A stretch of 37,470 nucleotides of DNA from the NCBI GenBank assembly GCA_018398765.1, contig JAHBMJ010000854.1, forward strand, positions 2,082 to 39,551. The letters are read 5' to 3'. The notes below the pieces were generated by a model. The model was not told the DNA's origin. It ran no database searches and saw only the letters and a list, made by a program, of their open reading frames with translations. Shown in pieces: positions 10,587 to 20,405 of the stretch; within the stretch, counting starts at the first letter, position 1; each line of letters begins with the position of its first letter. The translations under genes and the position numbers were made by a program. The DNA comes from Chromera velia. Taxonomy: Eukaryota; Sar; Chromeraceae.

Positions 10587-11801
10587 TTAAAGAAGCATAC
10601 GGGCGCCAGTCACACCAAGCAGTAAGCAGAATGCTGCTCGCAGGTAGTTGTCAGGTATCTGCTGCGTGACCACAGAAGACCCCGTCATCCCGACAGCGCA
10701 CGCAGCAGCCAGCACCAGCCCCAGAGACAGCTGAATGTGGCCGTGTCTGTAGTGCGTCAATGCACTCATAAATGCCCCCGGGATCATTGCCGTTAACGAC
10801 GTTGCTACTGCCTCCTTTTGGGTCAGATCCGTGAAGGCAGACATGTACGTAGTCCACACAATCCCCCCCCCCACCCCGATGAGACCCGACAGAAACCCTG
10901 CAATCACAGCCACTGCACCAAAGTGGCCGTTCTTCGACAACCACCCAAAAGGGTCTGATTGGAAGAGGGCATCTTCCCTCGACCGTTGCATCACTCTCTC
11001 TCTCTCCTCTAATATCTCCGCGTCTCTCTTCACTGCACTCCCAGACTCCCCCTCCGTCTTCCTAGCGACACCCGCCAACTGCGTCTTCATGAGCACAAAC
11101 GGAATCGAAAGCGCGATGGATAGACCGGTTGCTTTGGTCAGAGCTCTACCGGAGATTGAGGCAGCCACAGATGCTCCGACAAACGCAAAGACAGTCGACA
11201 CACACGCCATCATCGCTGCGATGGGCACACGCACCAAATCACTGTTCAGCGTATAGTTCGACGCTGCCCCCACTGCCCCAATGGCCACAGCAAAAATGGA
11301 CGTCCCTGCAATCTGCTGTGCACTCAAATTCGTCAGATGCCGCAGCAGAGGGATCATCACAATTCCACCACCAACACCACACGACGCACCCAAAACACCC
11401 CCCAACAATCCACTGAAGGCAACACTCCACGGATTTGCGGAGAAGTTGAGTTTGTGCCACCAGGGTTTTTTCCCGTCTCCTCCGCCCGTCTCCTTTTGAC
11501 TGGAGAACCAACGCTGACGCCGAGCCAGGCAGAACGGCGAAACGCTTCTGATGCCATTGATACCACTTCTACTGCCACCAGAAGCTGTAGAGAAGAAGCG
11601 ACTGGCTACGAAAGAAGGGCTCTGACTGCGCACAAAGCCCTGCGGAGATCCATGCGCCCTCGAAAGGCGTACACAGTTCGGATACAAGACCTGCCTGCTG
11701 AACGAATGGCTTGTCAATGAAGAGAGCAGCATCTCGGAGGGCGGTTTGCAGACACGGAAAAAAGAAATGCACAGCGTGTTCTGTTTAAAGAAGGCGGACA
11801 T
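10587..11801 (-). CDS. TauE/SafE family membrane transporter (sulfite-exporter-like) with organelle-targeting-like N-terminus
   Basis: TauE/SafE (DUF81) proteins are multi-pass membrane proteins implicated in export of sulfite, sulfoacetate or related anions. This intronless 404 aa frame starts at a true ATG (11799-11801) and ends with TAA. The family's internal duplication is clear. The first half has GGVLGASCGVGGGIVMIPLL (residues 134-153), followed by the AGTSIFAVAIGAVGA helix. The second half has GLIGVGGGIVW (306-316), then a T-S-L-T-A-M-I-P-G helix and a C-terminal LRAAFCLLLGVTGARMLL. Several further hydrophobic helices lie between, split by a charged loop at about 245-290. Residues 1-115 are Ser/Arg-rich and poor in acidic residues, with RFFSTAS and RWFSSQ motifs, which suggests a mitochondrial or other organellar presequence. 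Substrate cannot be read from the sequence. GC-richer and repeat-poor compared with its flanks. Confidence 0.9.
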   Translation of the reverse strand: MSAFFKQNTLCISFFRVCKPPSEMLLSSLTSHSFSRQVLYPNCVRLSRAHGSPQGFVRSQSPSFVASRFFSTASGGSRSGINGIRSVSPFCLARRQRWFSSQKETGGGDGKKPWWHKLNFSANPWSVAFSGLLGGVLGASCGVGGGIVMIPLLRHLTNLSAQQIAGTSIFAVAIGAVGAASNYTLNSDLVRVPIAAMMACVSTVFAFVGASVAASISGRALTKATGLSIALSIPFVLMKTQLAGVARKTEGESGSAVKRDAEILEERERVMQRSREDALFQSDPFGWLSKNGHFGAVAVIAGFLSGLIGVGGGIVWTTYMSAFTDLTQKEAVATSLTAMIPGAFMSALTHYRHGHIQLSLGLVLAAACAVGMTGSSVVTQQIPDNYLRAAFCLLLGVTGARMLL

Positions 11802-12372
11802 ATAAATGACGTCTGCGTTTCCCCCGGCCGTCTACGCTGTTGAAGCCTTCAGCATGCAGTCTCCGTTCATACACCACGCCAAGCCTGAAAGACAATGCGT
11901 GCTCGGTCAAACCTCGCGGGCAAATGAGAGCAGCATCTCTCCGCCTTCTGGCTATCGACCAAGAACTTGACAAACACAGCGATCGCACTGGTCGATATCA
12001 ATACAATCATTAATACACTGTGGATCACTCATTTCCATGCATGCGCATGCATCTCATGCAGTCCGTCAGGATCCCGTCATCCTGTATCCTGACGATGTCT
12101 GGGATACGTCCACCGCGCCGGGATCTGCGGGCCGGGGACCTCGATCGATTCAAAAAAAAAAAAAATCGTGATCGACCGATTCGGATCGATCGATTCGGAT
12201 CGATCGATCGATCGAATTCTGTTTGCGCGGAGCTAGATTTCTTCTTAATTCATGCATGCACTTCCGCGTGCGCACTCGATCACCTGTATGCATGCATGAT
12301 TTAATTGGAAGGCCAAAAAAGAAAAAAAAAAAATTAATGAAAAAATTCAATACGTCTATACATGCAGATCAG
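11802..12372. other. Intergenic DNA upstream of the TauE-like gene
   Basis: No gene seen. It would contain the promoter of the minus-strand transporter, but I recognise no specific element. A (GATC)-rich palindromic run lies at 12142-12216 beside an A-tract, and GCATGC-type palindromes occur near 12037-12060 and 12250-12298. Confidence 0.5.
12165..12216. repeat. GATC/GATTCG tandem palindromic run
   Basis: Alternating (ATCG)n and GATTCGGATCGATC units make a self-complementary stretch of about 50 bp directly after a 13 bp A-tract. No function assigned. Confidence 0.7.
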
Positions 12373-12778
12373 TATATACCACATCAAATCGAATTTTTCG
12401 TCAGATACAAATTATAAATACATTTTTTGCAGTTTGAATTTTTTTTTGGGGGGGGCCCAAATGAGGCGTACAGACCAAAAATGACATGCCGGGGCCCAAC
12501 TTTTATGTCCGACCACAATTTGCATGCTGGATTACAAATGTTGACAATGAATTATTTAACCGAAGTGCACTCACGGACTAACTTTTGTAATCGAGCACTC
12601 AGATTTGTAATCCGCGGTGCGCGCGCACATCCCGCATGAAATTGAGCCCCGGCATGCCGTTTTTGGTCTGTATTAAACAATTTGGGCCCAAAAAAATAGC
12701 ATTTAAAAATATATAATTTGTATTTATAATTTGTACGCCGGGGTTAAAAACGAAAAATTACATTTGATGCGGTATATA
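12373..12778. mobile_element. Foldback / MITE-like element with long inverted-repeat arms
   Basis: The two halves are inverted copies over about 165 bp each, with a ~63 bp loop. Exact pairs include TACAAATTATAAATA (12406-12420) with 12721-12735, TACAGACCAAAAA (12469-12481) with 12661-12673, CATGCCGGGG (12485-12494) with 12647-12656, GGATTACAAAT (12529-12539) with 12603-12613, GGGCCCAAAT (12453-12462) with 12681-12690, and TATATACC with 12771-12778. No coding capacity. Ends and target-site duplication are not resolved; weak similarity continues outward to about 12366 and 12799. Confidence 0.85.
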
Positions 12779-12894
12779 TTTTTTTCAATGTCGATCTGTT
12801 GGCACAAATTTATCATCTTTCAATGATCTTTGTCAGACTCCGTCTGGCGACTGAAGGATTGGATTCGATGCGATTCGACGACGAGTGATGCAGA

Positions 12895-15531
12895 TTGGTG
12901 CAGTTCCTTTCTGTGAGAGTAAATCAAAGAGACGAAAGGATTTCGAGCAACAGTGCGCGTTGTAACAGTGAATGGCAAAGATCTGAAGCTCCGCGAGGGT
13001 CTTTTCCTGTCCATCATCACAGGATGCCAAGAAAACTAGAGATTCTGTCGATGAGGGAGAGGGCACTTGCCTTCGTACTCCTCTGGCTGGAGCCGTCTGC
13101 AGACTCTCTTGGACTCTTTGAGGTTGATGAGGACACTCTGGGCATCTCGTGGGCGATGCTCTTTTTCTAAAAACACGGTCTCCTGAATAAAAAGAACGAG
13201 CTTGTCAGTGCAAATGTGGGAGAGTGGAACATCGGAAGGAAGGCTGAGTGTGATGAGAACGCGAGTATGAAGCTGCGACTTCTTCTCGCAGTCTTGCCGC
13301 CATCCCTCGAGAGTCTCATTTTCTCATGGGCCCGTCTGCAGACCCTTGAAGCAACAGTGCTCTGTCGAGTCTTCAGAGAAAGTCTGCAGGGCCTGAAGAA
13401 CCTCACAATCACGGGAGACAGATACAGAAGCGTGGAGAGTCTCTTAGAGACTCCGGAGGCTGTACAAGTCTTCCGTACTCTGCCCCCATCCGTTGAGATT
13501 CTTAATCTGCGCGGAAATTTCAAAGTCAAACAGAAGGGATGGGAGGTTCTAGGGTAACAGATGGCAGATGGGTGTCTCAAGAATCTGAAGAGTCTCGGGC
13601 TTTATAATTGCTGTCTTGATGGCAAAAGCGCTCATGCGCTCTTTCCACAGCTCCCCGGGTCCCTTGAGGGCATAGACCTCCGCGGCTCTCCCAGCATCAC
13701 AGAAGCAGGGTGGGCATTTCTAGCTATGAAGATGCGAAGGAGAGAACTCAAGAAACTGAAGAGACTCGGTGTAGATGTGTGTAGATAACCCATATGGAAC
13801 GTTGATGCTCCCTGCCCTGTCGGACTCCCCCCTGCTGACAAAGCTGGTGTTGAGTTTAAGCGGTCCGAGTAGCTGGTTGTCCGGGTATACAGAGAAAATT
13901 TAAAGGCCCTAAACGCTCAGTGGAAGAGCTTGGGGGCTGTACTGGAAGGGGGGGGGCTAGCGAACTTGGAGCAGATTTACTTGCGGCACCACGGGCAGGA
14001 CAGCGAGGTAGTTTATCAAGTTTTAGCCAATCTTCCTGAGAGGTTGCAGAAGCTTGAGGTCTCAGGCCTCGAACTTAGCAAATCTGCCATATCTGCACTC
14101 CTCTCGAGGATAGAAGGGGCAGGGCTTCGAGAGATGAAAGAGATCAGACTCACCGCTGATTGGTGGGATGTCAGCGACCCTTTCTGGGTCCGTTTCTTTG
14201 CCTGCCTGCCCCCCTCTCTTGAGGTTCTTCCTCGTCTGGGGACTCAAGGGGCGGATGCATAGGAAGTTCTGGGGAAATACATGCGGGGGGGGGGGCTTCC
14301 AGCACTCAAAAAGGCCGACCTCGTTATGAAATTTATGCTCGATGCAAACGTAAGGTCCCTAATCTTGTCCCTTCCCCCCTCACCTCAGCGATTTACACTT
14401 TCACAGCATGGCCTGTCGGTCTCCCCAGGACCTGAGGTGTGGAAGGCTCTGGGGGGGATGACTGGAGTCTCAGAGGGGGGGGGGAAAATGAGGCTGAGGG
14501 ACCTGAAAATTAAGGGTACACTAGACATGGGGGGGGCTAAAGAGGGCATCCTAGATGGTGCTGGTGCCGAGGCCTTGTTTAGGTCTCTGTGGGGGGGAGT
14601 TGAGACGCTCTCCATTCCTTACATGGGGGGCACAACCGTGCTTCAGCCTCTCTGCTCGTGGATGCGAAGGAGGAGGGAGAGGGAGAGGGTAGATTCCGAA
14701 ATCCATCGTTAGCAGATAGGAAAGGGGGACCACCACCCCACACCAACCCCCTCACCCCCCGCAACCACCCCCACCCCTGTCCCTCCAACCTTACACGCGC
14801 CCCTACCACCCCCCGACCAAAACGTCCACAACGTGGGGCACAGATTCAAAATTTGGAGAGAAGGACAGTCGCTGCGGGAACTTGTAGTGGATGGAAAGTG
14901 TCTGTCCCCAGAGACCGCCAGACTCTTCTTCACCTCCCTCCCTGGCTCCCCCGTTTGTTTGTGCATAATGGGTAGTTGGAAATACACAGGGTGTGGGGTG
15001 ACAATTGACCCTTCCCCTCCCCACACGTGGACAGCACTCGCTAACGTGCTGGGGGGCGGGGATCTGATGACACTGAAAATACTCAGAATTGAGGGCTGGC
15101 TGCATGGGGACACGGAGCCCTTGTCTCTTTTTGAGTCCCTCCCTCTGTGTCTAGAGCGGCTCCAACTGCCTTACTGCAGACACACCGGAGTGGCTAGGTG
15201 GAGAACACTGGGGCATAAATTTGTTGTGGGGGGGTTGCAGAAACTGAAGGAGCTGGAGCTGACTAATTGCGATTTGACTGACGAGAAGGGCAGTGCTTTT
15301 TTTGGGCAGCTGCCGGGCTTGGTGGATGTCAATCTTTGTGGGAACACGAAATTAAAGCAGTCGCTTCAGCTACTGCCAAATAAGGTGGGGAAAAAAGAGA
15401 TGCAGAAGCTCATAAAATCGGCAGACCGTCTGTCACCAATCATGATGATGCTGATCATCATGCTGATTGGTCCCTTGCTCGTACTCCTCGTGAGTCTGGG
15501 AGTTGCTGTCGTGAGAGAGTCCAAGTTCTAA
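12895..15531 (+). pseudogene. LRR (ribonuclease-inhibitor-like) protein pseudogene with C-terminal transmembrane anchor
   Basis: One reading frame carries recurring LRR units across 2.6 kb: LPPSLESLIF, LPPSVEILNLRGN, LKNLKSLGLYNC, LPGSLEGIDLRG, LPERLQKLEVSG, LKILRIEG, LERLQLPYC, LKELELTNCDLTDEKG. In-frame stops interrupt it at about 13168, 13555, 13786, 14260 and 14710. None is flanked by convincing splice sites, and LRR sequence resumes in the same frame each time. Around 13789-13925 the LRR reading moves temporarily to another frame (PALSDSPLLTKLVLSLSG), which suggests two compensating indels. The end is intact: a strongly hydrophobic MMMLIIMLIGPLLVLLVSLG followed by a short charged tail. 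The intact ancestor was probably a tail-anchored or surface LRR protein. Runs of G (8-10) at several places may include some of the frameshift points. Its core repeat matches the LRR genes at 17-25 kb. Confidence 0.8.
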
Positions 15532-17272
15532 AAAAAATAATGAGACATCGACGTATAGAAAAAAGTGAATTTGAAAACTGACGATCCTTCCACATAACAA
15601 AGAAAACTTCTCTTTTCATCTACGTTAAATATTTACACAGATTGAAAGAGGCTGCATAAAATGCTTTAAAAGTTGAAGGCAGAGACACATATACATATAC
15701 ACACACAGTCTCTCTCACACATGTTTTCTTTCGTTCTCTCTTTGTCTAGCTCTCTCTCTCTGACTCTTTGAAACCTACTTTGAAACTCTCTGTCTCCCTC
15801 CCACTGCTCCCAGTCTCCCTCCTACCCCCTCCCTTACCCTTGGCCCGTCTTTTTTCAGAATCTAGCTCAAAACATCGATTCCCCTAAATTTTAAAAAGGC
15901 GGGGGTAGAAATTTATGACCAATATAAGAATTTATAACCATTTTACGACCAAAATTCTAGCCAAAATTCCTCTTTGGTGGCTAGCTTGGTGCCAGTTGGT
16001 AGGTGTTTTTAAATTTTTCTAGCTAAATTCTAGGCTAGATTTTAAGTTGTCTATCATGAGAGTGTATGTTTTTAGCCAGGGTTTTGGCAACTCTTTGCAT
16101 TTTTTTACTTTAAAAAAAAATGAATTCCTGTAGACTCGGATTATTATGATAAAATCTCTTAGCAAAATCATATAGAATCGAGTTCAAAGTAACACACTGT
16201 ATAGCAATAGTGGTAGTTTTAACTACTAGTTTAGCCTGAGTACAGTACATAAAATCTAGCATAAAATAATTTTGTAGATTGCAAAAAAGAAAATTCTGAA
16301 AGTAAACGAACATGTTAGACCAATGTATTCTTAACAGATGAGTGTACAAACGTATACAAAGGAGTTATTAAACGTATCCGGACTAGATGAATGAACAAGT
16401 CAATGATAAAACGACGATTTAGAATTTACGTGGATAAAAAATTAAGACCGTGGATTACCGTACTAGGTCAACAATGGGCGGATGACGTAAAAGCCGACTG
16501 ACTGAATGCACAGAGATGGGACCGTCACTTCATACTACCATCTAGACTACCATGCGAGTGAATGTGGGGGATGCATGTTGAGTGTGTTTAAGGGCGCTCG
16601 CACGACTAAAAATGGTCGGGCCCTAAACGCGATTTTTTTTCTGCAGGTATCACACTTTCGGACCCCCCATCGCACCGGTGAGGTTTCAATCAACCCTGTC
16701 GCACAGCAAGAGTGAGCTAGAGAGTGAGTGACCGCGCGATATCTAAGGCCCGCATCCCACTGCTCCGCCAAGAGTCAGAATGAAGTGATGAATGGGGAGA
16801 CGGATGGATGGATGGATCGATGGATGGATGAATGATCTGATAGATAAGCAAAGGTTCTTCGTCGGGACTCCACTCAAAGACGGGATAAGGAAAAAAAGAA
16901 GCGCTTATCAAGCTACTAAGTGAGCATGCTGGGCATTCATGTGCATTTTTCTTTCCCCCGGTCTCTCTACACGAACCAACTGCAGAAACCTCCCGGTCTC
17001 CCTCACCTCGTTCTTTGCTTTGCCAACCCTTCCATCTTACTTCCTACCCAAATTCATCTTAAGTCCGCATGCACATGACATTGTCTCGATGGCTATACCC
17101 GATCGTGTGAAGAAAGCCAAAAAACTCACAAGCATCAAACGGCATACAGACAGACATACAGACAGTGTGAAGTGTAAACTGAACAGCAGTCAGGCAGACA
17201 GGCCGGAGGGAGTCGATGCATGCAGCTTAAGAATCATTCAGAGAGACAGAGAGACAGACCGACAGATAGGCG
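15532..17272. other. Intergenic DNA between the LRR pseudogene and the minus-strand LRR gene
   Basis: No gene seen. 15880-16500 is strongly AT-rich; it includes a small hairpin-like stretch near 15957-15984 (CTAGCCAAA paired with TTTGGTGGCTAG). (GATG)n-type repeats occur near 16803-16833. Confidence 0.5.
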
Positions 17273-20191
17273 CTATCCCCAGACAGTCGAAGACAACACC
17301 TGAGCCCTGCCGCAGCCGATCACTTCCCGAACCCCCTGCGCCATCACCTTCCGAAGCCCTAGTCCTCCCGACTGAAGCAGAGGCAGGGCCCCCCCATTCA
17401 GCGCTCGGCCGAGTGCCCTGCCAGACGCAGCAAAGGACGCCTCGAGGGTCCCCCACCTTCTCGGCAGGAGGTGCAGCACACGAAGTCCCCGGAGCGTCCG
17501 GGGCCCGAGAGCGGCAATGAATGCATCCACACCCCCTTGCCTGATCGAGTGTGATGCCAGAACCAGCCTTCGCAGGCCTGAAAGGGGGTTCGTCTGGAGA
17601 GCCTCAGCTAGAGACTCCAGCCAGGCATCGTCCAGAATGATGTCGAGACGAAGGGAGAGCGTTTGGAGACGGGGCAGGGCAGACTCTCGCAGGGCTGTGA
17701 ACAGAGAGAGACCAACCGCCCACCAGCCTCCCATAATTGAATCGATATCAATCTCAAGCTCTGCCAGTTCGGCCAGCTTCCCGTCTGCTGCGGCAACAAA
17801 AAGCCCGTCCAGCTCCTCAAGGTAGACCGAACAATCGCGCAGACTCAGAGTTTTCAGACCAGGCACGCTGCCCCCCCTCACGACCCCCAAGAGTTCATCT
17901 CTCGGAAGAATGACACCGTAAAAGACGAGTCTGCTCAGTGACGGGACGCGAACGGACTGCAGCGCCACCAAACACGACTGAAGAGAAGGGGTTCCCGTGT
18001 AGAAGAAGGCAAGAGACGAGAGACACCCCCCCAACTTTCCCGAACCGAGAGCAGACGACAGAGGCACGAAAGCCTCTGTTGGGATGCCTGTGGGGATGTG
18101 CAGTGCGGAGAGGAGGAGAGGCCCGGGGGTGGTGTCTGCAGCGCGTGCCAGAACGCCCACCGCCCTCTCCCTCACCTCCAGGTGAAGGAATGTCATCTCC
18201 CCCCCGCACACTGCGCGCGCGTGCTCCCCTGACATCCAGGAAAGGGACAGGTGAAGGCTCTGGAGGGGCGGTCTGTGGGGGGACCGGCGGAGGGAGCGAA
18301 GCAGAGTATCAACTGCCTCTTTGCTGAACTTCACTTTCTTGAGATTGAGGGATTTCAGACGGGGGAGTACGGAGGCGGTTAGGACTCGAGATAACTTCAG
18401 GGCGGTCTTGTCGAAGAATGCGACCCCTTCCAAATCCAGTCTCTTAATGAAACTCGGCTTGAGAGGCTGCTGACTGAGGACAGAGACAATCCTACAGGCG
18501 TCAACTTCGTCAAGGCCGCAATTTGCAAGGCGGAGGTCTTTCACCCGGCCTCTGAGCAGGAGGTCAAACAGGGTCGCACAGCCGAGCCCTGTGGCGCCAC
18601 GCGCGAGGTTGTTACCCGATAGGCAGACTACCTCGAGTCTGTGTGGGGGTACACGGGGGGGGGTAGGGGAACAGCGGGGAGGGCGTAGACAAAGGGCAGA
18701 ACCCTGCCAGAGGGCGCCACTCAACACTCTGAGGCCTTCTCTGTCTATGCCTGTGTCCTCTAAATTGAGATTCTTGAGGCATTTCATCAGTCCGGAGGAG
18801 AATGCAGACGCAAGTGCTCTCATCCCCTTTCTCTCGAGGCGACAACCTGAACAAGCACAGGCAGGCAGACGGAAGGAACCCGAATTTCGATTTTGCATCA
18901 TCTTGTTCAGTGAGACCAAAGTGACAGCACGGGGTGATAAAGAAGCCTAAAGCCAGAGCGGAAGGCATGTTCAGGACTAGCCAGCTTGCATGCGCAGAGA
19001 GCGAACCAGAAAGCAGGGGCAAAACGCGGGAGAGCAAGATCAAAATAGAGCCCCTTTTCCTTTCTACGTGAAGTATGTGTGCGTAGACACCCCCACCCCT
19101 GCCCCTCCCTCCGTTCCACACTGACTCGCTCACTCACTCACCCTTGAGGTTCAAATTCTCGAGGGACGGGGGCAGCACTGATAGCAAAACCGACGCCTCC
19201 GCCGGACCTAGACATCCATCTGCAGGCAGTTTGAATAGTGCATGCGTTTACTTTCATACAGAATTCTTTTGCATTCTTTTTACAGAAGTAAACGCATGAA
19301 CCGCCGGACCTAGACATCCATCTGCAGGCAGTTTGAATGAATGGATCGCTCTCTCGGTCGAATTGATGCAGCAGACAGGCCGGGTGAGTAGAATGAATGA
19401 TCATTTAATTCAGCATGATGCAATATTTCGATTGCTTGATTCATTCACCCGGGCTGAATGCAGGCAGGACCTGGCAGGTTGATGAGACTGCATGCTTTTG
19501 ACAGGAGCATTCAAGAGATGAAGAAAGCTTTCTCTCTTCGTGTTGCGGTGCGTCCTTGCTTCCTCCTTCTCTAGCTGCCAATGGCATGCACCTGACGTTG
19601 GCACTTGGCAGACTCACTAGCATCTGGTTTGTATGGCCGTGATCCACTGAATTAAAAGACGAATCAATCGAAGGAGAACTTCGAGATGCCGTCAACTGAG
19701 AGGGCCAATTTTGACTTTGGGACTCCTGACCGTCTCACTCAGAAGAAACCGTTGGAATTGTCCAGATGAATGAATGAATGCATTTCTTGAGAAACAGAAC
19801 TCATACGCTTGATGACAGACAGCACTTTTCTTTTCTTCTCTTCTCTCGATCATACATGGATGGACGCATCGATCGATCGATCGATCGACCGTTCATCGTC
19901 TGTTCCCTCAGGCCACCGGCCCAAAACGAACGAACATGCGCATGCACTCCTCTCCCCCCCCTCTCTTACATTCGCCCAATCCCCCCTCCATCGTTACCTG
20001 TCCCACATGCACTTTACTGAATGCCTACCTGCGAAGACCAGACTCTTGAGACGTGGCCTCCCCGCAGTTCTTTGCCCTTCAGACTCCGCCAGAGACTTCA
20101 GGAAGCGACGAAAAAGAGGCAAGCCAGGACCCCTGACGGCAGTCGCACCTGCAACAAAAGTCGAAAGAAGTAGTAAGAAAGGGAGAAAGGG

Positions 20192-20226
<35 letters not shown>

Positions 20227-20327
20227 AGGAAGGAAGGAAGGAAGGAAAGAAAGAAAGAAAGAAGGAAGGAAGGAAGGAAAGAAGGGAGGAAGGAAGGAAG
20301 GAAGGAAGAACGAGCGAACGAGCGAAC

Positions 20328-20358
<31 letters not shown>

Positions 20359-20373
20359 GGAAGGAAGGAAGGA

Positions 20374-20405
<32 letters not shown>

